DNA of 64,000 bases from Roseospira marina (lineage in GTDB: Bacteria; Pseudomonadota; Alphaproteobacteria; Rhodospirillales; Rhodospirillaceae), in assembly GCF_014197855.1 (NCBI RefSeq), contig NZ_JACIGJ010000004.1, forward strand, positions 186,001 through 250,000. Reading direction: 5' to 3'. The position numbers and the translations under genes were made by a program. This document shows, piece after piece, positions 8,908 through 17,261 of this stretch (position 1 is its first letter; every line of letters begins with the position of its first letter). The notes beneath the pieces are model-generated. The model saw only the letters and a list, made by a program, of their open reading frames with translations. It made no database searches and was not told where the DNA came from.

Positions 8908-8931
8908 TCCTGCGCCAGATATGGCGCAGGA
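8908..8931. promoter_or_regulatory. perfect 10-bp dyad upstream of the XRE gene, candidate operator
   Basis: TCCTGCGCCA and TGGCGCAGGA are perfect inverted copies separated by GATA, just upstream of the XRE gene start. XRE repressors often autoregulate through dyads of this size. There is no T run after it, so a terminator is less likely. Confidence 0.4.
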
Positions 8932-9639
8932 CCTCAAGGGTATCGTTCCAGGCGTTGTTCCGCAAGAGACATGCCCAATTCCAAGAAAATACCAATGTGC
9001 TTCAATGGGCATTACGCAAATAAATGCTCTATTTATTCCGGGCATAAGCATATGGGAGGCATCGGATGCTGACCGGCCTCGTGCCTATGGCGAAAATATG
9101 GCGATCTGAAGCAGTCTGGCATCCATGCTGGATGGTTGCGCTGTCACAGTTTCATATATTCCGTGAGGGGGGCTCCGCCACACCTTTGGCGAGCGGCCGC
9201 GGCGCGGAACTGGAACGCGGTTCTTGCAACACCGCAGCGTATCCTGTCTTATCGTTCTGTTATGGCCTTTGCTGCCCCGGTTTTGGGTGATGTGATGGTG
9301 GGCCTAGGGCAAAGGCACGCACGACTTGAGCGAGCCAAAGGCGATCCGGTTTTTCATGAACGATCGCCTCTGTCGCGGATCGTGTCCACCCCGTGGTCCT
9401 TGGTCGTGCCCGGACGGATCAAGGTGGGATGCTGTACGATTCGATTACGGCGTTGGTTCCGGTTTAGCCATGCAGGCGGAGGTCCTATGGCACGTTCTGT
9501 CCTGTCCGGCCATGGACGTCCGCGCCCCGCGTCCGAGACGGGGCGCCGGTTCGTGGCGGATTATGGCGCCGACCACCTCAGCCGTGTCACGCGCGCCGTG
9601 ACACGGCCAGGGCTTACCCGGCGCGGGGTGAGCGTCGGG
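8932..9639. other. 700-bp gene-poor region with lower GC and several dyads
   Basis: I find no convincing gene on either strand; the open frames here lack coding character. The segment around 8980-9060 is clearly AT-richer than the rest of the window. It contains the dyad AATAAAT/ATTTATT (9019-9025/9031-9037). Further on are AGGCGATC/GATCGCCT (9339-9346/9362-9369) and a perfect 10-bp GC-rich hairpin CCGTGTCACG/CGTGACACGG (9582-9591/9597-9606). The last lies just beyond the stop of the leftward 76-residue gene and may end its transcript. Confidence 0.5.
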
Positions 9640-9870
9640 TTAGTGGGCCCGAGTCTCGTCGAGGCGCGACATCAGAAACGCGCCGCAACTCTCGTCCGTT
9701 CTCAAGCACGCGCTTTCGGCGGCCGATACGCCTGCGATGAACGCCGCAATTTTTTCCGACGACTCGGTGTCGCCATTGCGGCGGGCCACGGCCTGAAGGC
9801 GGACCGCTTCAAACAAAAGTTCACCTATCCTGGTTCCAAGCTCATGGATCACGTCGGTTTTTTTGGACAT
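9640..9870 (-). CDS. small hypothetical protein (76 aa)
   Basis: The product begins MSKKTDVIHELGTRIGELLF and is predicted helical throughout, with two cysteines near the C-terminus (SACLRTDESCG). No domain, signal peptide or membrane segment is recognised. Coding use is reasonable, but the ribosome site is weak (GGGGGG a few bases before the ATG). It is divergent from the HTH-PAS-like gene with about 80 bp between them, so the two may share control. Confidence 0.5.
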   Translation of the reverse strand: MSKKTDVIHELGTRIGELLFEAVRLQAVARRNGDTESSEKIAAFIAGVSAAESACLRTDESCGAFLMSRLDETRAH

Positions 9871-9952
9871 CGAGGCCCCCCGCTACTATTCCGCACGCAT
9901 GGTCTGAATACGTGCGCTGAACGCCGTTCAACTGACGGCCCTAAACAGTAAA

Positions 9953-11209
9953 ATGACGATCCAGGAGAATGATATCCCCGATTGGGATAAAACTTTCACA
10001 GCGCGTTGGCAGGCCGCGATCACACGGGAATTCGGCCCGACCACTGTTGCGTCCTATAAATTGTCTTCGGTGGGGATCAATCCAACAACGGTCCGGGCCT
10101 GGTTCCGCAAAGGGGGGCGCCCGACTGTGGCGAACCTCTGCCTGGTGGCGCGCGCCGCGAGCGATCCGGCCGCCTTTATGGTGGAGGTGTTCGGCGACGA
10201 ACCCTGGGCGCGCGAGCTTGGCGTCGCCGTGCAGCGCCGACGCCTGAGCGAGGCGGAACTCGCCCTGTTCGCCAGCCGGTCCGAAGGGGTGCGGCGCGAT
10301 CCCGTGGACGTTCTGCGCTCTCTCACCGGACCCGTTCGGCGGTTCCGCTATGCGACGGACGGGGGCGTGGTCACCGCGCCGCACCCGTGTCCGGAGGAGG
10401 CGGCGCTGCGGCTCTTGGGGATACCCGAGGGCATGAACCAGCCGGCATCCGAGCACGCGATGCGGGACTTGGGCTGGATTCTGATTGAGGATGGCGATCA
10501 CGCCCCGCTGATGATCCATTGCAATGCGGTGGCGGTCAGCGACGGGGCGTGTGAGTCCCTTATGGCCTGGCTCGACCGGGAAATGCCGAGCGGCGGGGCC
10601 ACCCTGCGGGTGTTTATCACCGATTGGGTGGATTTTCATTGTAGCACGCGCTACCAGATCCTATCGGAGCTGAACCGGGTCCGCGAGATCCGGCATCATA
10701 TCACGCAGGCGGATCGGGCGATCGACCGGTCCGGGGATTCGGCCCGGAACGTGACGGTATCCGAGCGTCTCGGTCTGTCGGAAGCCCCGGCGAGCGGAGC
10801 CGCGTTCCTGTCTATCTGGCGGGAGGCCGGCGGCATTGTGGATTCGGAGTTGATCCACCGGGTTATACAGGCGTCGCTGTTCGAACTGGGGGGCGTGTTC
10901 GGCGTCAAGGATCACCAGTTCCGGGTCGAGTTCGTGGGGGCGAAGCTTCGTTTGCCGCAGGGTATGACCCGGGACCAGATCATGGGTCACGATCTCCTGG
11001 AGATTCAGCCGTCCCGTGGGTTCGGCACGATGGTGGCGTCTCATTTCGCTTTGGCGGCCCACGAGCGGGCGCCCGTCGTGCATTTCGTCCGTGTCGCGGG
11101 TCGGCGTCCGTACCGGCGCGTGAGCTTTCCCATCTTCGACCGGTGGGGTCGCAAGGTGGTGGCGATCATCGGATTTTCCGATGCGCGCAACACGGAGAGA
11201 GACTCATGA
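9953..11209 (+). CDS. putative regulator: N-terminal HTH-like domain and C-terminal PAS-like domain
   Basis: This is a 418-residue protein of no family I can name with certainty. Residues about 15-60 (FTARWQAAITREFG, then NPTTVRAWFRKGGRPTVANL) look like a Cro/XRE-type DNA-binding domain. The middle (about 160-270) is unassigned. The C-terminal about 100 residues, ending YRRVSFPIFDRWGRKVVAII, resemble the PAS_5/PAS-like sensor domain common in Rhodospirillales. The ATG overlaps no clear ribosome site, so the start is uncertain. The stop overlaps the next ATG (ATGA), so the two genes are translationally coupled and probably work together. Confidence 0.65.
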   Translation: MTIQENDIPDWDKTFTARWQAAITREFGPTTVASYKLSSVGINPTTVRAWFRKGGRPTVANLCLVARAASDPAAFMVEVFGDEPWARELGVAVQRRRLSEAELALFASRSEGVRRDPVDVLRSLTGPVRRFRYATDGGVVTAPHPCPEEAALRLLGIPEGMNQPASEHAMRDLGWILIEDGDHAPLMIHCNAVAVSDGACESLMAWLDREMPSGGATLRVFITDWVDFHCSTRYQILSELNRVREIRHHITQADRAIDRSGDSARNVTVSERLGLSEAPASGAAFLSIWREAGGIVDSELIHRVIQASLFELGGVFGVKDHQFRVEFVGAKLRLPQGMTRDQIMGHDLLEIQPSRGFGTMVASHFALAAHERAPVVHFVRVAGRRPYRRVSFPIFDRWGRKVVAIIGFSDARNTERDS

Positions 11210-12099
11210 GTCAGCGAGAGATCGAACAGGTTGCCGTCCCGGTTCCCGCGTTTCTGGATGTCGGGTTCGGCGCGGAGCGTGAGGTGCAGCGGCGGCTGTC
11301 CATGGAGGTCGCGCGGCGCGCGGCCCGGATCCAGTCCCTGGGCCTTCAGGTCGGGGTGAGCCGGAATTTCTGGCCGCTCGTCGAGGCGCCTGGGCTGGCC
11401 GGGGAGTCCAACCAGCGGATGCCGCTCGTCGATCCGGCGTGCCAGTCCACGCTGGAGGACGGCACCGCCTTCTGGGTCGGCGCGTGGCGGGACGAGCGGC
11501 TGGTCGCCACGACGGCCGTCCGGCTGCGCCACGTGCCCACCAGCTTGCGCGAGGAGATGGAGAGCCTGCGGTTCTTCTACGATGATCCGGTCCGGATTCC
11601 CGAAGGCACATGGTGTCGGGTCGATGCGCCGTCGGCGCGGCATATCTCCGGCCTGGTGATGTGCTCGGTTGCGGTTTGGACGGCCAAGGCGGAATCCGGG
11701 CAGGGTTTGGCGGAGACCGTGTCGCAACTGGCCAAGCTGATCGGCGTCGGTTTATGGGACCCGGATTTTCTGATCGGGTTCAGTATGATCGGCCTGTTAC
11801 GGAAATTCGCGTTCCACAAATATTGGCACAGCACCGCCGAACTCGGCTTCATGCTGGCGGCCCCCTTGTGCACGCTGCCCGAACCGGCCTGCCTGCTGAG
11901 CACGACACGGCGGGACTTTCGGGAACAGCGCCTTGGGCTGCCGGGGGTGACGGCCGTGCGTACCGCCGGGGCCGCGACACCGTGGGAATCCTCGGGGGTG
12001 TCCTCGGGGGTGTCCTCTGGGGCCCCCACAGAGGCAGTGGCGCATCCGGCGTCCGAGGAATGGGGGGCGCGACCGTCCGATTCAGGGCACCCCGTGTGA
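11206..12099 (+). CDS. hypothetical protein with a possible GNAT acyltransferase fold
   Basis: The product has 297 residues and its start overlaps the stop of the HTH-PAS-like gene by four bases. The stretch AVRLRHVPTSLREEM, then SGQGLAETVSQLAKLIGVGL and FAFHKYWHSTAELGF, has the order seen in N-acetyltransferases: a beta strand, a glycine loop and helix, then a late aromatic-rich strand. The acyl-CoA loop is not canonical, so this is tentative. The last about 60 residues are low complexity and include a tandem SSGVSSGVSSG encoded by short direct repeats. The coupling suggests the upstream protein senses or controls what this one does. Confidence 0.6.
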   Translation: MSQREIEQVAVPVPAFLDVGFGAEREVQRRLSMEVARRAARIQSLGLQVGVSRNFWPLVEAPGLAGESNQRMPLVDPACQSTLEDGTAFWVGAWRDERLVATTAVRLRHVPTSLREEMESLRFFYDDPVRIPEGTWCRVDAPSARHISGLVMCSVAVWTAKAESGQGLAETVSQLAKLIGVGLWDPDFLIGFSMIGLLRKFAFHKYWHSTAELGFMLAAPLCTLPEPACLLSTTRRDFREQRLGLPGVTAVRTAGAATPWESSGVSSGVSSGAPTEAVAHPASEEWGARPSDSGHPV

Positions 12100-12148
12100 T
12101 GGTGGTGTGCGGCCATCGCGGGGGCGTTTGATCCTGTGACAGGCCCTC

Positions 12149-12189
12149 GACCAGCCGACGGATGAGCGGACGTCATGCGTCGGCTGGTC
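12149..12189. terminator. 12-bp perfect stem-loop between convergent genes
   Basis: GACCAGCCGACG (12149-12160) and CGTCGGCTGGTC (12178-12189) pair perfectly with a 17-nt loop. They lie in the short gap between the GNAT-like gene and pepP, which end towards each other. No T run is present on either side, so it may stop transcription weakly or protect 3' ends. Confidence 0.45.
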
Positions 12190-12196
12190 CCAATCG

Positions 12197-14284
12197 TTAC
12201 GCCCGCGCGGCACCCGCCTCCAAGGGCGCCGTCGCAGCGTCCAGCCACGCCCGTGTGTCCTCATCCAACAGGGGGCCGATCTCCGCCCGGACCCGCGCGT
12301 GGTAGGCGTCGACCCAGGCGCGTTCCGCGTCGGTCAGCCGGCCGGTATCGATCAGTCGCCGGTCGATCGGTGCCATGGTGAGGGTGTCGAAGCCGAGCAG
12401 TGCGATCTCAGCGCCCGGCGTCGGCGGACGCGGTTGGGCCACCACCACGAGGTTCTCGATCCGGATGCCGTAGCTGCCGGCCTTGTAGTAGCCGGGCTCG
12501 TTCGACACGATCATGCCGGGGTCTAGGGCCACGTCGGACGGGCGGCGGGAAATGCGTTGCGGGCCTTCGTGCACGCCCAGGTGGCTGCCGACGCCATGGC
12601 CGGTGCCGTGTTCGAAGTCCACCCCATCGGCCCAGAGCGCGACCCGGGCGAGGGTGTCCAGGTGCGCCCCGGTGGTGCCCCGGGGGAACACGACGGTTGC
12701 GATGGCGATGTGTCCTTTGAGAACGAGCGTGAAGCGGCGGATCTGCTCCGCTGTCGGCTGCCCGATCACCACGGTGCGGGTGACGTCCGTGGTGCCGTCC
12801 CGGAACTGGCCGCCGCTGTCCACCAGATAGAGCATGTCGGGCGCCAGGGCGCGGTCCGTCTCCGGCGTGACGCGGTAGTGGACGATGGCGCCGTTGGAGC
12901 CGGCACCGCTGATCGTCTCGAAACTCGGTCCCCGGTAGTGCGCGACCTCGGCGCGAAACGTCTCAAGCTGGGCGGCGGCGGACATTTCCGTCTGTGTTCC
13001 CGTCGGCCCCTCGCGGTCGAGCCAGCAGAGGAACCGGGCCAGGGCGGCGCCGTCCCGCACATGGGCGGCGCGCGCGCCTTCCAACTCGGCGGGCGTTTTG
13101 CGCGCCTTGGGCAGTGCGATCGGGTCGGCGCCCAGGAGGACCTTGCCACCGGCCCGTTTGAGCCGGTCGCGGATCCATTCGGCGCAGCCCTCCCGGTCGA
13201 TCAACACCCGCCGCTTCTGGGCGCCGAGCGTGTCTAGGGCTTCGCCGAGCGCGGCGGGCGGCCGGACGCTGACGTCCGCGCCCAGGTGGGCGTGCGTGGC
13301 CCGCGTGATCTTGCGGCTGTCCATGAACAGGTCGACCCGCCCGGTGTCGTGAAGGATGGCGAACCCGAGGGCCAACGGCGTGAACGGCACGTCGGCGCCG
13401 CGGATGTTCAGGAGCCACGCCAGGGCGGCCGGATCCGTGATGACGGTGGCCGCGCACGTCTGCTGGCGCAGGTCGGTGGCGATCCGCGCGCGCTTTTCCG
13501 CGCTGGACCACCCGGCCAGGGCTTCCGGTTGGGGGGTCAACGGGCCGAGCGGCGGCGGCGGGCGATCCGACCAGATGGAGTCGATCGGATTGAGAGCCAG
13601 CGGAACGAGGCTGGCGCCCACGCGCTCGCAGACGCGGGCGCGGCGCTCCACCTCGCCGGCGGTATGCAGCCAGGGATCATAGCCGATCCGGTCGCCGGAC
13701 GTCAGGGCCTTGGCGAGCCAGTCGCCCACCGAGGTCTGGGCCGTGGGGATGATCTCCCACAGCGCCGTGTCGACCTGCTCGGCGGCCTGCAGGGTGTACC
13801 GGCCGTCGACGAACAGCGCGGCTCGGTCGGCCAGAACGACAGCGAAACCGGCCGAACCGGTGAACCCCGTGAGCCACGCGAGGCGCTCGGCGTTGCCGGC
13901 TACGAACTCTCCTTGGTGGGCATCGGCCCTGGGGATGAGCATCCCCGTGGTTTTCTGCGCGTCCAGAACGGCGCGCAGCTTCCGCAGGCGCGGCCCTTGT
14001 TCCGGGCCATCCGCGCGCGGACGCGCTGGCGCCAGGGCGGCCCGGGCCTGCTGCAGGGCGTCCACAACCTCGGGCGGGCGCGGCGGAACGGCCACAAGGT
14101 CCATCCAGGCGTGGTCGCGGCTGGGCGGGCAGGCGGCGATTCCGGCGATCAACGCCTGCAGCGCCCCCGCTTCGGGCCGTGGCCGATTGGCGCGTGCCAG
14201 GGCTTCCCCCAGGCGGGCAAGGGCGTCTTTGGTGTGGGCATCGGGCGGGGGGGCCGAGCGCGCACGGGTTTGACGTGTGGCCAT
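12197..14284 (-). CDS. pepP: Xaa-Pro aminopeptidase (aminopeptidase P, M24B)
   Basis: The 695-residue protein should remove N-terminal residues preceding proline. After an N-terminal creatinase-like domain (IPRADAHQGEF, RLAWLTGFTGSAGFAVVLAD) and a second similar domain, the C-terminal pita-bread fold carries the metal ligands. These are DSGGQFRDGTTDVTRT (two Asp), GTGHGVGSHLGVHEG (His), and the two Glu of NEPGYYKAGSYGIRIEN. Typical alphaproteobacterial homologues start near RLRKLRAVL, so the first about 105 residues, rich in Ala, Arg and Pro, are an extension of unknown value. The ATG chosen is the first convincing one; a start nearer the conserved domain is possible. Confidence 0.92.
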   Translation of the reverse strand: MATRQTRARSAPPPDAHTKDALARLGEALARANRPRPEAGALQALIAGIAACPPSRDHAWMDLVAVPPRPPEVVDALQQARAALAPARPRADGPEQGPRLRKLRAVLDAQKTTGMLIPRADAHQGEFVAGNAERLAWLTGFTGSAGFAVVLADRAALFVDGRYTLQAAEQVDTALWEIIPTAQTSVGDWLAKALTSGDRIGYDPWLHTAGEVERRARVCERVGASLVPLALNPIDSIWSDRPPPPLGPLTPQPEALAGWSSAEKRARIATDLRQQTCAATVITDPAALAWLLNIRGADVPFTPLALGFAILHDTGRVDLFMDSRKITRATHAHLGADVSVRPPAALGEALDTLGAQKRRVLIDREGCAEWIRDRLKRAGGKVLLGADPIALPKARKTPAELEGARAAHVRDGAALARFLCWLDREGPTGTQTEMSAAAQLETFRAEVAHYRGPSFETISGAGSNGAIVHYRVTPETDRALAPDMLYLVDSGGQFRDGTTDVTRTVVIGQPTAEQIRRFTLVLKGHIAIATVVFPRGTTGAHLDTLARVALWADGVDFEHGTGHGVGSHLGVHEGPQRISRRPSDVALDPGMIVSNEPGYYKAGSYGIRIENLVVVAQPRPPTPGAEIALLGFDTLTMAPIDRRLIDTGRLTDAERAWVDAYHARVRAEIGPLLDEDTRAWLDAATAPLEAGAARA

Positions 14285-14725
14285 GATATTCCGGAGTTGA
14301 GCGGTGTGTGGGCCACGGTTGGCCCTGGGGAGCATGTGAGCGGTTTCGGCGCTCCGGTCAAGTTCTCGCGCCAAAGACGCCCGCGTGGGTTGCCTTGCCG
14401 CTCGGCTGGGATGTAACTGCATAGAATTTAATCACGGCCCAGCGCATCGCCTTTAAGATATGCAAATTGCTCAATGGCCCATATGCGTGCAAAGCAATGC
14501 GGCACTGCTGGAATGCCGCTGCCGAACCCAGGGCCGTTTACTTATACTCTGAAAGGTCGGGTGGGGCGTGGTCCAGACGGGGCCAAGTCCCGCTCGTTGT
14601 TTTGACACGGCCGCAAAAGGGTCCGTCTCAGATCGCTGGGCTTCGGTTTTCGGGCAGGTCCGTACGCACCGGAAGCCGGCGTCGGCGGACGACCGGGAGC
14701 CGCCCGTACTCAAGGAGTGAGAGTG
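14285..14725. other. intergenic region, no gene seen
   Basis: This 440-bp gap separates the starts of pepP (leftward) and the DUF1127 gene (rightward) and must hold both promoters. The part around 14420-14500 is AT-richer. A TTGACA at about 14602 could be a -35 element for the DUF1127 gene, but no good -10 follows at the right distance. No gene or structured RNA was recognised. Confidence 0.4.
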
Positions 14726-15115
14726 ATGTGGCCCTATATGGAAACGACGCGGAACGGTGTGGCCCTCAAGCAGGCGTCGGCCATCGGAACGGTGTTGAGC
14801 GCCCCCTTCGTGAGTCTGTCCGGTGCCGCGCCGCGCGCGACGGCCGCTCAGGACGCCGATCTGACGCACGCCGATCCTATGGCGCGTCATCGCTGGACGC
14901 CGGATGAGCCGCATGATGCCTCGAATGACGATCACTGGTATCTGCACGGTGTGTTCGGCTGGATGCTGCGGGGCCTGAACGGCTACCTGGAGCGTCGCGA
15001 GCTTGAGCACACCCTGCTGTCGATGGACGCGCACCAGCTGACCGATATCGGCCTGACGCGCAGTGACATTCCGAATGTGGTCGCGGGCCGCTTCCATCGC
15101 GGTGACCGCCGCTGA
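14726..15115 (+). CDS. DUF1127 (YjiS-like) domain protein
   Basis: The product has 129 residues. The C-terminal about 50 (GYLERRELEHTLLSMDAHQL, then DIGLTRSDIPNVVAGRF) form the DUF1127 helix pair. In alphaproteobacteria this domain is linked to small-RNA turnover, phosphate and carbon stress; here it sits on an unusually long acidic N-terminal part of unknown role. The ATG is preceded by AAGGAG at good spacing; an in-frame GTG three codons earlier overlaps that site and is unlikely. A strong terminator follows about 100 bp downstream. Confidence 0.85.
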   Translation: MWPYMETTRNGVALKQASAIGTVLSAPFVSLSGAAPRATAAQDADLTHADPMARHRWTPDEPHDASNDDHWYLHGVFGWMLRGLNGYLERRELEHTLLSMDAHQLTDIGLTRSDIPNVVAGRFHRGDRR

Positions 15116-15214
15116 TCGCGGGACCGGACCGCCGTGATGGCCCGGGCACCAGGGTCGGCGGGCCCTGGTTGACCGAAGACGCAGACCAAATCAGCAGACC
15201 AAATCAAAGGAAGA

Positions 15215-15244
15215 GGGGCGCTCCCGACGGGCGCCCCTTTTTTT
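15215..15244 (+). terminator. rho-independent terminator after the DUF1127 gene
   Basis: The stem GGGGCGC/GCGCCCC (15215-15221/15231-15237) is followed directly by seven T. This is a canonical intrinsic terminator. Confidence 0.9.
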
Positions 15245-15335
15245 GCATCTCTGCGGCTCTGCATTTCTTCGGTTTTATGCCCATGCGTGCGGGGTGGGTT
15301 GGCCGCGTGCCAGCCCACCGATCAGACCCTAAGGA

Positions 15336-16229
15336 TCACGCACGCAGTCCGGCCGCTTCCCGTTCCGCCTGCGCGCGCCGGACGTCCAGCCCCGCGTGGC
15401 CGAACAGGTCGGCGGCGTGGCGGAGCAGCTTCAGGGCGCGCTTCGGGGCCTCCCGGGCTTCCAGGCGGCCGGCTTCCAGCAGCGCTTCCGCTTCGCCCGC
15501 GAGGTGGCCGGCCTCGCCATTCAGGCGGGCGGCGACGCTGAACGCCTCGCGTGCATCGTCCCGGGCGCCCAGGGTCGCCAGCAGGCGACCGATGTCCATC
15601 CGGGTCGTCGCTTCGTCCAGGTGGTCGCCGTTCATGGCGTACAGATCAGCGGCCTGCTCCAGGGCCTCGTGCGCGGCATCGGGCCGGCCGGTGTCGCGCA
15701 GAACGCCCGCCATGGCGGACAGCGCGGTGGCTTCATGCAACCCGTTTCCGGCCTCCTCGTACAGGCGGCGGGCGTGGCCCAAGCGTTCGAGCGCCAGATC
15801 GCTCCGACCGGCGTCAAGGTCGATGCGTCCCATCTGCATATACGCGCGGGCCTCGCCGTACAGGTTCCCGGCCTTTTCCGCGCGGGCGAGGGCGGCTTCG
15901 GCGTGCCGCATGGCCTTGTCGGATTCCCCGTCCAGGTGCAGCGCCTCCGACAGCAGCACCTCGGCCGCGGAGCAGTCGCTGTCCTCGGCTTCCTCGGTGA
16001 ACAGGGCCAACGCCTCGAACAGGGCGTCACGCGCGCGCAGGGTGTGGCCCTGCCCAAGCTCCAGCTCCCCGGTGCGCAGCATCGCGATGGCTTCGCCGTC
16101 CCGATCCCCGGTCTTGTGGAAGAACAGGCGGGCGCGGGCAAACGCTTCCATCGCCTGCTGGAATTCCGCCCGCAGAACGTGACGTTCCGCATCAAGCATC
16201 GCCTGATCGGCCTGGGGCTGCGTGATCAT
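15336..16229 (-). CDS. tetratricopeptide-repeat protein
   Basis: The product has 297 residues, almost all TPR-type helix pairs of 34-40 residues, for example AEFQQAMEAFARARLFFHKT, GEARAYMQMGRIDLDAGRSD and EATTRMDIGRLLATLGARDD. There is no signal peptide, so it should be a cytoplasmic scaffold or chaperone-like adaptor; no catalytic domain is present. The ATG (MITQPQ) has a strong GGAGGAGGG ribosome site; the frame upstream of it is not protein-like. It is divergent from the pentapeptide-repeat gene. Confidence 0.85.
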   Translation of the reverse strand: MITQPQADQAMLDAERHVLRAEFQQAMEAFARARLFFHKTGDRDGEAIAMLRTGELELGQGHTLRARDALFEALALFTEEAEDSDCSAAEVLLSEALHLDGESDKAMRHAEAALARAEKAGNLYGEARAYMQMGRIDLDAGRSDLALERLGHARRLYEEAGNGLHEATALSAMAGVLRDTGRPDAAHEALEQAADLYAMNGDHLDEATTRMDIGRLLATLGARDDAREAFSVAARLNGEAGHLAGEAEALLEAGRLEAREAPKRALKLLRHAADLFGHAGLDVRRAQAEREAAGLRA

Positions 16230-16504
16230 CGGACCCTCCTCCCGACTGTTCTTGGGACGCGGACCGGCCCCGGACGGCGCCGCCCGCCGAGGGGGTATGC
16301 GGAGCCGCTCTCTCTGTATTTGAAGGTGACGACTCAATGACAACCACTGTAGAGCCGACAGAACGGCGCGACAATGAAAACCGGTTTGGCGACGTCGCCC
16401 CGGAATGCAGGGCGTGGCGTGGTGTGGCCGGGCGGAAAGACCTTGCCCCACACGGGAGAGGGCGTACCCTTACGCCCATCATAAACACGCATGGTTTCGG
16501 GGAC

Positions 16505-17020
16505 GTGGTGGTCAAGGGAATCCGGTTTTTTGCGTTTCTGCCGGTGGTGCTCGCCGTGATGGGGCCCGCCGCCGGTCCAGCCTTCGCCGACTGTACGGAT
16601 GTGGCGCAGCCCGGTGTCGAGTGGCGCCGCTGCTATCATGATGGACGCAACCTCCAAGGGGCGAATCTGAGCGACGCTACGTTGCGCGACACGTCCTTTC
16701 AGCGGGCCAATCTCGCCGGCGCGAACCTGTCCGGGGCGAGCGGGTTCCGGGTCCGGTTCGTCAGCGCCAACCTCCAGGGTGCCGACCTGACCGGAGCCGA
16801 CCTGAGCGAGGCGGATTTCACCAAGGCCGATCTGTCGGGCGCCATCCTGAAGGATGCCTCGTTCCGGCGGGCGCGGTTCTTCCGCGCGATCCTGCGGGGC
16901 GCCGATTTGTCGGGGGCCGACCTCGACTTGGCCGACCTGCTGCATGCCGATCTGTCCGGGGCGACCTGGGTCGATGGGGAGCGGGTGTGCGCCGATGGGT
17001 CCGTCGGGCAGTGTGACTGA
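16505..17020 (+). CDS. secreted pentapeptide-repeat protein
   Basis: The protein (about 171 residues from this GTG) has a signal peptide (FFAFLPVVLAVMGPAAGPAFA) and then a run of A(N/D)LxG pentapeptides, such as GANLSDATLRD, GADLTGADLSEADF and GADLSGADLDLADL. These would form a right-handed quadrilateral beta-helix of about five coils. Two cysteines before the repeats and two at the very end could pair in the periplasm. The start is uncertain: GTG at 16505 or 16508 suits the signal peptide. An ATG at 16337 with AAGGTG upstream would add 56 residues in front of it. Function unknown. Confidence 0.75.
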   Translation: MVVKGIRFFAFLPVVLAVMGPAAGPAFADCTDVAQPGVEWRRCYHDGRNLQGANLSDATLRDTSFQRANLAGANLSGASGFRVRFVSANLQGADLTGADLSEADFTKADLSGAILKDASFRRARFFRAILRGADLSGADLDLADLLHADLSGATWVDGERVCADGSVGQCD

Positions 17021-17261
17021 GGGGCGGAGGCCAAGGGCTGGGTGAGTCTGGGTGCGACATGGCCGCAACGGCCGAGGCACCTATGGGCAACACGGGGCGC
17101 GAGAGGAGAATCCTGGCCTGTTCGTCGCATGCGTGCTTGGGTGGACGCTGGGAGTTAGTGTATCCCTGAGTGGAGCCCTCTAGGGTCTGAACCGGACCAT
17201 TTGGCCGTGTTTGCGTCAGAGGCTCTAGAAATCCAGGGCGGCATTTCGCCGGGACGGCACA
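17021..17261. other. intergenic region before the diguanylate cyclase gene
   Basis: No gene is seen. The stretch near 17175-17230 holds an imperfect dyad (CTCTAGGGTCTGA and GAGGCTCTAGA) of the same general character as the palindrome at 3.8 kb, but with a weaker match. Confidence 0.3.

Noticed and set aside
9136-9951. 271-codon open frame on the plus strand in the gene-poor region
   Set aside because: Composition is not protein-like, no ribosome site was seen, and it runs antisense across the more credible 76-residue gene.
11995-12040. Short tandem repeats at the 3' end of the GNAT-like gene as a minisatellite
   Set aside because: Only two to three imperfect 12-bp units; simple low-complexity coding is enough to explain them.
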